From Lunatibacter salilacus (GTDB lineage: Bacteria; Bacteroidota; Bacteroidia; Cytophagales; Cyclobacteriaceae), in assembly GCF_009797935.1 (NCBI RefSeq), contig NZ_VOLC01000005.1:186001-250000 (forward strand): DNA of 64,000 bases, given 5' to 3'. Shown piece after piece: positions 53,759 through 63,551 of the stretch. Every line of letters begins with the position of its first letter. The stretch's first letter is position 1. The translations under genes and the position numbers were made by a program. Below the pieces are notes generated by a model. That model was not told where the DNA came from. It searched no databases and saw nothing but the letters and a program-made list of their open reading frames with translations.

Positions 53759-54670
53759 ATGAAAATTCTAACATTAATCGGCTGTATTTGCTTTCTGTTG
53801 GTAAATTGCAAACCGAATTCATCCTCAAACGGTACTCAACTTGAAGACCTAAAAAATACCATTTTGGGGAATATTTCAGAAATTAAGGGGAATTTTGCTA
53901 TTGCTTTCCACAATTTGGCTGATACTAGTGAGCAACTTTTGATAAATGAAAAAGAGGTCTTCCATGCCGCAAGTACTATGAAGACCCCAGTAATGATTGA
54001 GATTTATAAGCAGGCAGCCGAGGGAAGTTTTGATCTTAGTGACTCCATCCCCATCATCAATGAGTTCAAGAGTATCTATGACGGAAGTCTATATGCTATG
54101 GATTTAGGTGTGGACTCCCAAGAGGGACTCTATAACCAAATCGGTCAAAAAACCACAATCTACGAGCTTATGTACCAAATGATCACCAAGAGCAGCAACT
54201 TGGCTACAAACATCTTGATTGAAAAGGTAGATGCCAAAAAAGTTACCCAAACCATGCGGGACTTAGGCGCTGCTGATATTGAAGTGCTACGTGGGGTTGA
54301 AGACCAGAAAGCCTACGATGCCGATATGAGTAACACAGTCACCGCTTTCGACCTTATGGTCATCCTGGAGGCAATCGCCTCTGGTAAAGCTGTAAACCAA
54401 GAAGCATCCTCCCATATGTTGGTAATACTCTCGGATCAATACTTTAATGATCTGATACCTAAATACCTACCGGAAGGTGTAAAAGTTGCCCATAAAACCG
54501 GATCCATCACCGGGGTCCAACATGACTCTGCCATTGTGGAGTTAGCAGATGGAAACCGGTATGTCTTGGTGATCCTATCCAAAAATCTGACAGACGTTCC
54601 AAAAGGCAAAGAAGCAATCGCCCAGATCAGTAAGTTAATCTATGACTTCGTCACTACTCCTAACCCTTGA
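53759..54670 (+). CDS. class A beta-lactamase-like serine hydrolase lipoprotein
   Basis: A 303-residue protein with a lipoprotein signal (LLVNC, Cys17). Catalytic motifs are in order: S72-T-M-K75 (SxxK), K144-S-S-N147 (SDN equivalent, with Ser for Asp) and K246-T-G. An acidic residue near 181 may play the Glu166 role. The fold is class A beta-lactamase/DD-peptidase. A single such gene with a lipid anchor may hydrolyse beta-lactams or act on peptidoglycan; the sequence cannot decide. Confidence 0.82.
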   Translation: MKILTLIGCICFLLVNCKPNSSSNGTQLEDLKNTILGNISEIKGNFAIAFHNLADTSEQLLINEKEVFHAASTMKTPVMIEIYKQAAEGSFDLSDSIPIINEFKSIYDGSLYAMDLGVDSQEGLYNQIGQKTTIYELMYQMITKSSNLATNILIEKVDAKKVTQTMRDLGAADIEVLRGVEDQKAYDADMSNTVTAFDLMVILEAIASGKAVNQEASSHMLVILSDQYFNDLIPKYLPEGVKVAHKTGSITGVQHDSAIVELADGNRYVLVILSKNLTDVPKGKEAIAQISKLIYDFVTTPNP

Positions 54671-55921
54671 TTGTCCATTTTTTCTCAAACCTTTACAAAA
54701 CCACTAACATGAAAAATTTCCTTCAAATTTTACTGGCCGTACTCTCCTCCTGTAAGGTGCAGCGAAACCGACAAGTGATAATTTCTGGCAGAACAGTTGA
54801 TGATTTTAGTCTCGGATGCGCTCTTTGATTCCATCAGAGGACCTGAAGCGGGAAATGGATAAAATTTTGTCCCAGGTTCATGATACTTATTAATGGGAAA
54901 CTTTCAGATGACAAGTATGCTTCTTGGAAATTCATTTTAAAATCAACGATGTTAGTTACAATCTGTGCATTACCTTGCGGTTGGATGGCTCTTGAGTGCC
55001 TTTAACTATAACACTCTCCAGCAGTACTCTCATCACGCTCATCTTTTATTGTCCCTTTGGTGAAGTTTTTTTGAGTCCAAACAATTAAGGGGTCAGGCAT
55101 TAGAAGACATAGCAATACCATTATCCTCCAATAGCCTGCAGGTAGATTGGTAATCATAATAAATTATTTAGAGGTTAAAGTATTAGTTAACAAACCAATC
55201 AATAATTAACATTACTGAGTTTTTCTTCTATTTCCCCCCGTCCAACCTGTCTTTTTAATTGGCAAATTACAGATTGTTGTAATCTGATTACACTTCATAG
55301 TGGTCTATTTTTCAATCACTTATAATACATAAAGTACAACTTAACCTCTGTTATATTTAACTAATTCATACTCGAAATTTTCCTTATAGATCCAAACAAA
55401 ATATAAAAATAAACTCTGTATAATAGCTTATAGATTTGAACAACCAACTCTATTCGCTTTAATTTTAAATAAAAATTAAGCTAAATCTAAAACTGAATAT
55501 ACAAAAACTATTATTTGGGAATTGTTAGTATCTAATGAGGAATAGAGACAACCTAAAAAGACTCCGCATTATTAATGAAAATACAAACTATCGTATGGAT
55601 TGTAATGATGTTAAAAATATAAAAAAATATTTAATTCAAACTTACAAGTATAATTTTTATTTTATTTCTAAATAATATTTATGTTATTATAATATGAAGT
55701 AATACCACTGATTATAAATGTAGTTGATTATACAACAATATTAGTTATATAAAAACTTACTTATTTCGTATGTATATAGATTATTTTACACTTTGATTGG
55801 CCGAATAATATTGGAGTAATAAATTCAACCCCAAGGCTAATTCCGTAAATTTGAAGGATGGCACCTACTTTGCTTTGAAAAAGCATAGGTTTTCTTGTTT
55901 ATCAGCTCTAATCAATTCACC
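54671..55921. other. 1.25-kb gap: decayed coding sequence, then very AT-rich DNA
   Basis: Between 54710 and about 55160 all three forward frames show short protein-like stretches. A lipoprotein-type start 'MKNFLQILLAVLSSCKV' (54710) ends after 39 codons. Later pieces include 'FKINDVSYNLCITLRL' and 'SKQLRGQALEDIAIPLSSNSLQ' in other frames, as expected for a gene broken by frameshifts. No family is recognised. From about 55180 to 55860 the DNA is extremely AT-rich with no coding signal. Confidence 0.4.
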
Positions 55922-57100
55922 ATGAAGTCCTTCTGTAATCTTTGCGCATTAATCCCCATATTTCTAGCTTCGCTTTCCTCGGGCTGCACCCAAGGAACCG
56001 AAAACCCTGAACCGATCATTCCAACTGAAATCAGTATTACCGATGCTTTTCCCGGCCTGACATTTACAAGGCCAGTCGATGTACAGCATGCAGGAGATGA
56101 ACGTTTTTTTGTAGTAGAACAGCGTGGTGTCATCTCAGTTGTCAGTGGAGATCTCCAAAATCCTGAAAAGGGGGTTTTCCTAGATATTGAGTCCCAAGTT
56201 CGGGACCAAGGCAATGAAGAAGGACTTCTAGGTTTAGCCTTTCACCCAGACTTTGAGAACAACGGATATTTTTTCGTCAACTATACCGCCTCCAGTCCGA
56301 ATCGAACAGTCATATCGCGTTTTCAAGTTTCTGCGTCAAACGCAAACCAGGCCGATTCGGGTAGTGGGCTGGTCCTATTGGAAATTGAACAGCCCTATGG
56401 TAATCACAACGGAGGCCAGGTTGTATTTGGACCGGATGGTTACCTATATACTGGAATGGGAGACGGAGGGTCCGGCGGGGACCCCCAAAACAATTCCCAA
56501 AACCTCACTAACCTGCTCGGAGCAATCCTTCGGATAGACGTGGACAACCCCAGTAATGGGATGAATTATTCTATCCCTCCCGACAATCCGTTTGTAAATA
56601 ATAAGGAAGGTTACCGTGAGGAAATCTTTGCTTACGGGTTGCGAAATCCATGGCGGTTTAGTTTTGATGTGGAAAATGGAAATTTGTGGACCGGGGATGT
56701 AGGACAGAATCGGTTGGAGGAAATCAACATCATCGAAAATGGCGGGAACTATGGCTGGCGGGTCATGGAAGGGACACAGTGTTTTAATCCAGCTGTAGAC
56801 TGCGATCGAAGCGGTTTGACTTTGCCCATTTGGGAATATGGACGATCCGCCGGGGACGTTTCAATCACCGGTGGATTTGTCTACCGTGGAGAGAGCATTC
56901 CCCAGATACAGGGTCAATATATCTATGGTGATTTTGTCTCGGGGCGTATATGGTCACTGGAAGTCACCGATATGGACGATCCCATTAACACCGAACTTAT
57001 TCAAGTGCCATTTGGGCTTTCCTCTTTTGGGGTGGATTCAAATAATGAATTGCTTTTATGCGGTTTTGATGGTAAAATTCACCGCCTTATTATAAACTAG
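55922..57100 (+). CDS. PQQ-dependent sugar dehydrogenase-like lipoprotein (Gdh/HHIP type)
   Basis: From ATG 55922 a 392-residue lipoprotein (SSGC lipobox). The body is the soluble glucose dehydrogenase-like six-bladed propeller: 'ITDAFPGLTFTRPVDVQHAGDERFFVVEQRG', 'EGLLGLAFHPDFENNGYFFVNYT', 'NHNGGQVVFGPDGYLYTGMGDGGSGGDP' (His-Asn cofactor-site region) and 'FAYGLRNPWRFSFD'. These proteins oxidise aldose sugars with PQQ, passing electrons to cytochromes. It follows the long AT-rich region, which probably contains its promoter. Confidence 0.88.
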   Translation: MKSFCNLCALIPIFLASLSSGCTQGTENPEPIIPTEISITDAFPGLTFTRPVDVQHAGDERFFVVEQRGVISVVSGDLQNPEKGVFLDIESQVRDQGNEEGLLGLAFHPDFENNGYFFVNYTASSPNRTVISRFQVSASNANQADSGSGLVLLEIEQPYGNHNGGQVVFGPDGYLYTGMGDGGSGGDPQNNSQNLTNLLGAILRIDVDNPSNGMNYSIPPDNPFVNNKEGYREEIFAYGLRNPWRFSFDVENGNLWTGDVGQNRLEEINIIENGGNYGWRVMEGTQCFNPAVDCDRSGLTLPIWEYGRSAGDVSITGGFVYRGESIPQIQGQYIYGDFVSGRIWSLEVTDMDDPINTELIQVPFGLSSFGVDSNNELLLCGFDGKIHRLIIN

Positions 57101-57537
57101 AGGATTAAAATTGAGCTTTTAAATACCAAATATAAAACGTATACTCTTCGACAAAAATCAATGGGCGGTTGATGTTTATTTCTTTCCCGCATCGAATACT
57201 TATTGCCGCTTCAAGCTCATTTATCAGATATCCTAAATTCTAATAAATTCAAAATCATTAGGTTACACTCAATAACTGTGTTCGTTGTAAACTAATTCCT
57301 AACTTTTTATATAATTTATAATTGAATGAACCAAAATTAATACAAATAAAACTAAAGGTATTGTTGTAAATGGCATAGAAAAAAATTAAATTTCATCGAT
57401 ATATCACATTATTTATACTTGGTAGAATATGGAGAATATATATCACTATAAAATAATTGCTGATGTGAAAACATCGAAATTTACGGTAGTAAAATAGAAA
57501 TAGACTAACACATAGATTTTTACATAAAAAACTCGTC
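57101..57537. other. AT-rich gap
   Basis: About 440 bases of AT-rich DNA between the sugar dehydrogenase and the acetyltransferase gene. No open frame, hairpin or promoter match stands out. Confidence 0.4.
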
Positions 57538-58098
57538 ATGTCACTAAGAAAACTTTCTGCCCTTTTCAACGCCCTTTACAATGAATACATCATACGTACT
57601 AAAGGCAACGAGTTCTATGCAAAAAAAAGAGGAGTCAAAATTGGACAAAACTGCTCCATTTACACGAAGCATTTTGGGAACGAGCCATTTTTAATAGAAA
57701 TTGGGAATAATGTAACCTTGGCTGACGACGTGAAATTGATAACCCATGACGGCAGCGGCTCGCTCTTTGGCAGGGAATACCGGTTTAGAAGGATAGAGAT
57801 CGGAAATAACGTATTTGTAGGAATGAATTCTCTTATTTTGCTTGGGGTGAAAATTGGAGACAATGTCATAGTTGGTGCGGGTTCGGTATTAACCAAGTCC
57901 GTGCCTCCTAACTCAGTCGTGGCTGGAAATCCTGCCAGAATAATTTCCACGTATGAACGATTTGTCGAAAAATCCAGGGATAAGTTTCCACATTGCGATG
58001 ATTTCGCTGAAGGAAGTTTTGAGGAAAGAATTGGAAGTGTCCTAGATTCGGAGATGAGACCGGAATTGGAGTTCGAACACAACTATTCTACTAAATGA
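57538..58098 (+). CDS. hexapeptide-repeat acyltransferase (LbH family)
   Basis: A 186-residue protein built on left-handed beta-helix hexapeptide repeats: 'VKIGQNCSIY', 'EIGNNVTLADDVKLITHDG' (catalytic His), 'EIGNNVFVGMNSLILLGVKIGDNVIVGAGSVLTKSVPPNSVVAGNPARII'. This is the pattern of maltose/galactoside O-acetyltransferases and polysaccharide acetyltransferases. It acetylates a sugar hydroxyl using acetyl-CoA. It is single; surface polysaccharide modification is plausible. Confidence 0.88.
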   Translation: MSLRKLSALFNALYNEYIIRTKGNEFYAKKRGVKIGQNCSIYTKHFGNEPFLIEIGNNVTLADDVKLITHDGSGSLFGREYRFRRIEIGNNVFVGMNSLILLGVKIGDNVIVGAGSVLTKSVPPNSVVAGNPARIISTYERFVEKSRDKFPHCDDFAEGSFEERIGSVLDSEMRPELEFEHNYSTK

Positions 58099-58112
58099 AA
58101 AAAATAATCAAA

Positions 58113-58445
58113 TTAGGATGCGCATTGTATACAATGGTTACTTTCAAGTACAAATAATAACCGATTTATATTGATTTCGTTGCCGCATCGGATACATTTT
58201 CCAAAATCAGCCGTACCCACTTTTGAAAGCCAATTATTCTAGGCTTTTATTTTGGTTTCCTTTTTTTTCAATTGAGCTTCACCAATGGATTTTTTGTTAA
58301 TATAGTCCATCCGGCTTACCCGACCAATAGCGCTATCCAGCCCCATTGGTCGGGTCTGCTCTTTACGATTGACCAGTTCCTGCTCTAGTTGCAGGGTCTT
58401 TCCTACAATTACGGATTTGATCTGCTCTTCAGTATTTGAATCCAT
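58113..58445 (-). pseudogene. TraR/DksA-family zinc-finger regulator interrupted by in-frame TAG
   Basis: From ATG 58445 the frame encodes 68 residues with 'RPMGLDSAIGRVSRMDYINKKSIGEAQLKKKE', the conserved DksA-like coiled-coil core of Bacteroidota (IGRVSRMDAINNKS). A TAG follows (58239-58241). The same frame then continues 'LSKVGTADFGKCIRCGNEI' and 'HCIQCAS' to TAA at 58113, which is the missing C4 zinc finger. Total length (110 codons) is normal for the family, so a single substitution such as TTG to TAG explains the break. Confidence 0.85.
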
Positions 58446-58585
58446 GACTTTAGTTGTAGAAAAATAAAGATAAGCTATCAGGTTCAATAACAAACTGCCC
58501 GTTCTCTTGATTCCCTCATTGTGGTGCCAAGCTGCTGAAGTAGATTCAATTCTTAGAAATGTCCTCTCTCATTAACAGAACCAAA

Positions 58586-60160
58586 TCAGCCCTTCCAGAA
58601 AGTCTTTGTTTTATTTCTATTTTCAAGCCCAATCAACTCAACCTCTATATTCTTATAATCAGCGGTATACTTAAAATCCTCAATGATATCGAAGATATCC
58701 GGATGAATAAACACTGATTTGGAAGCGTCAATAACCACATGATGATTTTCTGGAATGTGGTCCAGAAACAACATGATGTCTGCTTTGTTAAGGAAAGTGA
58801 CCTCTTCAGCAAGTTTGATGATTGTCTTTTCCGTCCCCTCTTTGGTGATTTTATTATAGAGATACGCATTTTTATAGTTATCCCTCAAAATAAAAAACAC
58901 AGCTACTGTGCCACCTACAATGATGCCTGTAATCAGGTCAGTGAACATCACGACAAGGATTGTAATAATGAATGGCAAGAACTGCTTTTTACCTTGCTTG
59001 AATACTCCAGCGTAAACAGGATAGCTGGTCAATTTATATCCAACCACAAATAATACGGCGGATAATGCTGCCAATGGAATCATGTTTAGGAGAAAAGGGA
59101 TGAAAGCCACACATACTAACATTAAAATGCCATGTGTTATCGTAGACGTTTTTGTTCTACCTCCGGAATTAACGTTTGCTGAGGTCCGAACAATTACTGC
59201 AGTTATTGGTAAGCCGCCTACTAATCCGGCTACGATGTTACCAATTCCTTGAGCCTTCAGTTCTGTGTTGGTGGATGTCTTCCTTTTATATGGATCTAGT
59301 TTATCCCCGGCCTCGGTGCTTAGCAGGGACTCCAAACTGGCGATAAAGGTTATGCTCAATGCTATAGAAAAAATTTGTGGGTTGGTGATTTGGGAGAAAT
59401 CCGGAAAAGTGAAAAACCCAAAAAAGCTGGAAATATCGTTTGCCACCGGAAGAGTCACCAAATGCCCCGGTCCTAATGCCAAATCCGGAAAATTCATCTT
59501 ATAAACCTGATTGATCAAGATACTTACAATCACAGCTGCCAATGCTGAGGGGAAAAATTTGAAAAAGCCGTATTTCTTTAATGCCGGGCGATCCCAGACG
59601 ATGATAATAATTAATGAAACCAATGTAATAATTGTTGCTCCCCATCCAATATTTTGAAATACATAAATTATTTCAGAAAACGTATTACGTCCATCATTTT
59701 GCCCAAAAGACTCGATACCTTCAAATACTTGATCAATTCCAAATGCATGGGGGATTTGCTTCAGGATCAACACCAATCCTATTGATGCCAAAATACCTTT
59801 TATCATGGCATTGGGAAAGAAGTAAGCCACTGTACCGGCCTTTAAATACCCAAGGCCAATTTGAAACACACCCGCCAAAATTACCGCCAACAGAACAGCC
59901 TGATAACTACCCATGGTTTGAATAGCTGTGTACACTACCAATGCCACACTTGCGGCAGGGCCACTCACATTTATATTGGAATTGCTTAAAAAACCCACTA
60001 CAATGCCTCCAATAATTCCAGAAATAATTCCAGTAAACAATGGAGCCCCTGAGGCCAAGGAAATCCCCAGGCATAGTGGAAGTGCTATAAGGAAAACAAC
60101 TAGACCTGCGGAAAGATCTGTCTTAAAATGCTTACGTTTAGATGCGGTATCGACTTTCAT
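58586..60160 (-). CDS. SulP-family anion transporter with STAS domain
   Basis: From ATG 60160 a 524-residue protein. The SulP signature is near the N-terminus ('DLSAGLVVFLIALPLCLGISLASGAPLFTGIISGIIGGIVVG'); about 12-14 membrane helices follow, then a cytoplasmic STAS domain ('ADIMLFLDHIPENHHVVIDASKSVFIHPDIFDIIEDF') in the last ~70 residues. SulP proteins move sulfate, bicarbonate or other anions, often with sodium. The carbonic anhydrase gene that often accompanies bicarbonate-type members is not next to it. Confidence 0.92.
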   Translation of the reverse strand: MKVDTASKRKHFKTDLSAGLVVFLIALPLCLGISLASGAPLFTGIISGIIGGIVVGFLSNSNINVSGPAASVALVVYTAIQTMGSYQAVLLAVILAGVFQIGLGYLKAGTVAYFFPNAMIKGILASIGLVLILKQIPHAFGIDQVFEGIESFGQNDGRNTFSEIIYVFQNIGWGATIITLVSLIIIIVWDRPALKKYGFFKFFPSALAAVIVSILINQVYKMNFPDLALGPGHLVTLPVANDISSFFGFFTFPDFSQITNPQIFSIALSITFIASLESLLSTEAGDKLDPYKRKTSTNTELKAQGIGNIVAGLVGGLPITAVIVRTSANVNSGGRTKTSTITHGILMLVCVAFIPFLLNMIPLAALSAVLFVVGYKLTSYPVYAGVFKQGKKQFLPFIITILVVMFTDLITGIIVGGTVAVFFILRDNYKNAYLYNKITKEGTEKTIIKLAEEVTFLNKADIMLFLDHIPENHHVVIDASKSVFIHPDIFDIIEDFKYTADYKNIEVELIGLENRNKTKTFWKG

Positions 60161-60382
60161 AGGGTAAATAAGAGTAATGCCATAGGATGGCAGCAAAGAA
60201 ATAGGAAACTGAATTTTTCAATTCGTAAAAAAATACAAATATCAATCAAGCTAGCGCTAGACATACATTTGGCAATAAAAATCAAACTGACTTCACATAG
60301 ATCGTATTTTTCAATTTTTTGCCAAAATTACAAAAGTTCTATTTGTTTAAAAGAAAAAATTCAATTTAATGAAACTATTTGT

Positions 60383-60755
60383 TTACTTCCTGCAATTTTT
60401 GATTTTCAAAACATCATTAAAAGGATCATCATTATATCGAACTGACTGCTTTTCCACTTTTCCTTTAAATACACCAAATCGAATATGTCTGGGATATCGT
60501 CCCAATACGGGCTTCCTGATTAAAGAACCGCATTTGGGAGATTTCGATATCGTCTGTCTGAATTCTGAAAACGCTGATATTGAGTATATCGCTACCGTTA
60601 AGACTAACCGTAGCTCTTATGTTTGTAAAATCCTTTCTAATGCCAAGGTTTACCACATAAATCGGATCTATTTCTCCCTGAGTAAATGCAATTGGCTCGC
60701 GATAATATGCCATAAGTTGCACATTATATAAATCGGGGATCACCCAATAGGTCAA
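60383..60755 (-). pseudogene. C-terminal fragment of an outer-membrane beta-barrel (TonB-receptor-like) protein, frameshifted
   Basis: On the minus strand about 90 codons encode barrel-type strands ending a TonB-dependent/OMP_b-brl protein: 'YWVIPDLYNVQLMAYYREPIAFTQGE', 'IYVVNLGIRKDFTNIRATVSLNGSDIL', 'EARIGTISQTY'. Here the expected final 'TYRFG' is broken by one extra T (ACATAT-T-CGATTTGG). Moving by one base restores 'RFGVFKGKVEKQSVRYNDD' and 'NDVLKIKNCRK' to TAA at 60383. The plug, TonB box and most barrel strands are absent upstream. A dead 3' remnant. Confidence 0.7.
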
Positions 60756-60897
60756 CCGTCCAGGTAAAATTTGATATCTTATCAGTCAGGATATGCACTT
60801 AAAAAAATTACATTTTATTTTTTTATACTAGGTTTTTTGCTTTTCATTGTATTAAATTTGTTTTTCAAAATATTTACACTGTTCAAATTTTACTATA

Positions 60898-62565
60898 ATG
60901 AAAATAATTTTATCTTTTTTAGGAATAGTACTATTTAATCACTTCCTATATGCGCAATCTGTCTCACAGGAATTACTTCCCATCTGGGGAGAAGAAAGGA
61001 GAAATTTCGGGAAAAACTCCCCCCATTTATACTTGATAAAAGAAAAAGATGCGTATTATTCTATCTCAGAATCAGGCAATTATCGATCAAAAAAACACAA
61101 GTCCAGCTCCTTGTTGGTTAAATTTGATCAGGAATTAAATATAATAAAAGAGCTGAATCTCCAGGAAATTTGTTCCTTTGAATTCATTTATTTTAAACAT
61201 ATTTTATCTTTTAGAGAAAAACTCTATATGATTTTTGAGTCTATTAATTCAGATTCAAATGAAGCTGGGATTTTTGCCCAAGAATTAAATCCCGAGGAGT
61301 TAACCCTAATTGGATATCCTGTAAAAATAACAGACATTTCGGTAGATGGGATAATAAGCAAAGCTGTGCCCTCCTCTCCCAATCAAGATGCATTTACCTT
61401 TCAATTTTCGCCGGATAAAACAAAACTTCTAATTATTCATCAACTCATCGATTCACAAGGCGTCAACCAAGGGTACAACTTTCTTTTGGTAAATGAAAAC
61501 TTTGAAAATTTAGGAGGCTTTGATTTTCCAATTACAATGCTTCAGCATGAGCAGGGCATCTATTTGCCTCAGGTAGAGAACTCCGGAAACTTCCACTTTT
61601 TGGCCGGGCCTCAGCAGATCGGCGAAAAGGGAAAATCAACGGGCATCAAGGCCCCATATCTACTCACTAGTTACACCTTGAAGACAAATACTACGGCGAT
61701 CACATCCCTAGATCTTGAAGGAGAAATGCTGTCCAAAATAGGATTGGCCGTAGACCCATCTGGAACTATCCTGATCGGTGGCTTTTATACTGCCGATCAG
61801 GTCGTTGAAAACACATCGGGTCTATTCTTTTTAAACATAAATTCCACGGACCATAGGGTCATCTCCCGCAAAACAATCCCTTTTAACCAAATAAACACCG
61901 CAGCTTCCAACCTACAAGTAAATGGGGAATCCAACAAAATTTCAGACCTTTTAGGGGGGAATCCCCCACTTCATGTTAAGGACCTTTTGATTACTGAAGA
62001 CGGAAACCTTATGTTGGTAGGAGAAACCTTTGAACAAAAGACTTCTATGCTCAACGCTAACAGACCAATGTCCAACAGGACACAAGCAGTTTTTGGTAAT
62101 ATCCTGGCCGTTGGTCTATCTCCCCATGGCCATATCCGCTGGAACCACGTGGTAAGCAAAAACCAACTCGTGGGGGAAAAAGACTTTGATTTGGCATCCT
62201 TTTCCATGTGGCAAGCTGAAAACAATCTCTATTTGCTTTTTAATGATAATAAGAAAAACACGGATCCATTGAGTTTATCTAAAATTCACCCCTTCCATAC
62301 CCTCATGAAAAAAAAGGACCATTCGTTATCCCTAGTATCTATCGCTAGTTCAGGCAACCCTCAGAAATCACAAATCGATCTTTATACTAAAATTGGTAAA
62401 TCCGCCAAAAAGCTACTATCTGTTTCATTGAAAGAAAATAAAATGATCGTACTGGATAAAAAGAAGAATTCTATCCGGATAGTCCGCTTAGAACCACGTC
62501 CTACTCCCCCTATACAACTGGAGAATGCTACGCTGGCAAGCGATACTTTAAAAAGGCAAAGATAA
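60898..62565 (+). CDS. large secreted protein of unknown family
   Basis: A 555-residue protein with a signal peptide (about residues 1-19, ending LYAQ). The mature part has recurring short strands and D/N-G turns ('LAVDPSGTILIGGFY', 'LLITEDGNLMLVGE', 'LAVGLSPHGHIRWNHVVS'), suggesting a beta-propeller-like secreted protein. The C-terminus is basic. No catalytic motif or known domain is recognised, and there is no clear type IX sorting domain at the end. It is single-cistronic and transcribed away from the barrel remnant. Confidence 0.7.
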   Translation: MKIILSFLGIVLFNHFLYAQSVSQELLPIWGEERRNFGKNSPHLYLIKEKDAYYSISESGNYRSKKHKSSSLLVKFDQELNIIKELNLQEICSFEFIYFKHILSFREKLYMIFESINSDSNEAGIFAQELNPEELTLIGYPVKITDISVDGIISKAVPSSPNQDAFTFQFSPDKTKLLIIHQLIDSQGVNQGYNFLLVNENFENLGGFDFPITMLQHEQGIYLPQVENSGNFHFLAGPQQIGEKGKSTGIKAPYLLTSYTLKTNTTAITSLDLEGEMLSKIGLAVDPSGTILIGGFYTADQVVENTSGLFFLNINSTDHRVISRKTIPFNQINTAASNLQVNGESNKISDLLGGNPPLHVKDLLITEDGNLMLVGETFEQKTSMLNANRPMSNRTQAVFGNILAVGLSPHGHIRWNHVVSKNQLVGEKDFDLASFSMWQAENNLYLLFNDNKKNTDPLSLSKIHPFHTLMKKKDHSLSLVSIASSGNPQKSQIDLYTKIGKSAKKLLSVSLKENKMIVLDKKKNSIRIVRLEPRPTPPIQLENATLASDTLKRQR

Positions 62566-62720
62566 AATCCCCCTATGGTTGGCCGCAATACACACCTTAT
62601 GTTTAATTTAATGATTGCGAATTGATTTGACCGATAAATTAACCCAGAAAAAAATAAGGATGTTGTGACGGGGAAAATGATTTGGATTTGTGTTGAGACA
62701 CCGTATTAACATTTCAAAGG

Positions 62721-63107
62721 CTACCTTTCCTGAGTATTTGTGAAAAAATTAACCTTGACTGATATGGCCAATGCTAAAACAGCAAAGCCCACAGTAAATC
62801 CATCAACCAAATCGGCCTTCAGAGAAAGACCCAATAATCTCTCCAGCAAATAACTGATATAAGAGGCGGGGAGATCCGTTTCCCCCCGCTGTAATAATAT
62901 ATCCCAATGCCAGTCAGTAAGCGGGCAATATCCCAATCCGTACCAAATCCCCAAAATGCCCCAGGAAGCAAATGTCAGCAGGATACAGGCGAGGTGCCAT
63001 TTACGAAGCGGCCTCCATATCCATCCCGTCAAATTAAACAAAATAAGTCCAGTGTGGAAGAAAAGGAAAAAATAATCAGCAATTATAAGATACATTTCTT
63101 CGCCCAT
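62721..63107 (-). CDS. DUF2784 membrane protein
   Basis: A 128-residue protein with three or four membrane helices: 'YFFLFFHTGLILFNLTGWIW', 'WHLACILLTFASWGILGIWYGLGYCPLTDWHWDIL' and a final helix 'DGFTVGFAVLALAISVKV'. The 'GLGYCPLTDWHW' segment is characteristic of DUF2784. Function unknown. It is 30 bases from the copper-binding protein gene on the same strand and probably co-transcribed. Confidence 0.8.
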   Translation of the reverse strand: MGEEMYLIIADYFFLFFHTGLILFNLTGWIWRPLRKWHLACILLTFASWGILGIWYGLGYCPLTDWHWDILLQRGETDLPASYISYLLERLLGLSLKADLVDGFTVGFAVLALAISVKVNFFTNTQER

Positions 63108-63137
63108 TCTAAGACTTGTTTGGTATTAAGATGTCAA

Positions 63138-63470
63138 TTAGCCCGCATTTAAATAATTTCTACAGGCCTCCGCACAAGCACGGCAATTTCTGGCGCAAAG
63201 CTGGCAATGTTCGTGGTTGTGTTTTTCGCACTCGTCAGCGCAATTTTCGCAAACAGTGATACAATATTCAAGTAAAGGGGCGTAATTGGCATTGGTAACG
63301 GACAAAACCGACGCGGTGGCCCCACAAATGGTAGCACAAACGGTATCTGTACGGATACAATCTATCATATGTGACACTTTGGGCTCTCCAAGGCAAGCAT
63401 TGGCACAGTATTCACAGGTGTCTTGACATTCATTTAAGACACGAATCAATTGTTGAGTATTCATCTTCAT
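63138..63470 (-). CDS. Cys-rich four-helix-bundle copper-binding protein (Csp/DUF326-like)
   Basis: A 110-residue protein with 16 cysteines arranged as CxxC and CxxxC pairs on helices ('CQDTCEYCANAC', 'VCATICGA', 'YCITVCENCADEC', 'CQLCARNCRACAEAC') plus His-rich 'KHNHEHC'. This is the copper storage protein layout, in which cysteines inside a four-helix bundle hold many Cu(I) ions. It has no signal peptide, so it would be the cytoplasmic type. It lies just upstream of a DUF2784 gene. Confidence 0.88.
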   Translation of the reverse strand: MKMNTQQLIRVLNECQDTCEYCANACLGEPKVSHMIDCIRTDTVCATICGATASVLSVTNANYAPLLEYCITVCENCADECEKHNHEHCQLCARNCRACAEACRNYLNAG

Positions 63471-63551
63471 AGTGTTTGGTTGCCCGAAAAATGAGCAAAC
63501 AATATGCCATGTTATTGATCTTCAACTTAATCAGTAAAACGGAAACGATTT

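Noticed and set aside
6627-58445. Possible recoding of TAG as a sense codon, because two genes (amidase and TraR/DksA) are interrupted by in-frame TAG.
   Set aside because: TAG serves as the normal stop of apparently intact genes in the same window (for example the CBS/DUF294 gene ending at 9002 and the sugar dehydrogenase ending at 57100), and the amidase is also 5'-truncated. Ordinary nonsense mutations are the simpler reading.
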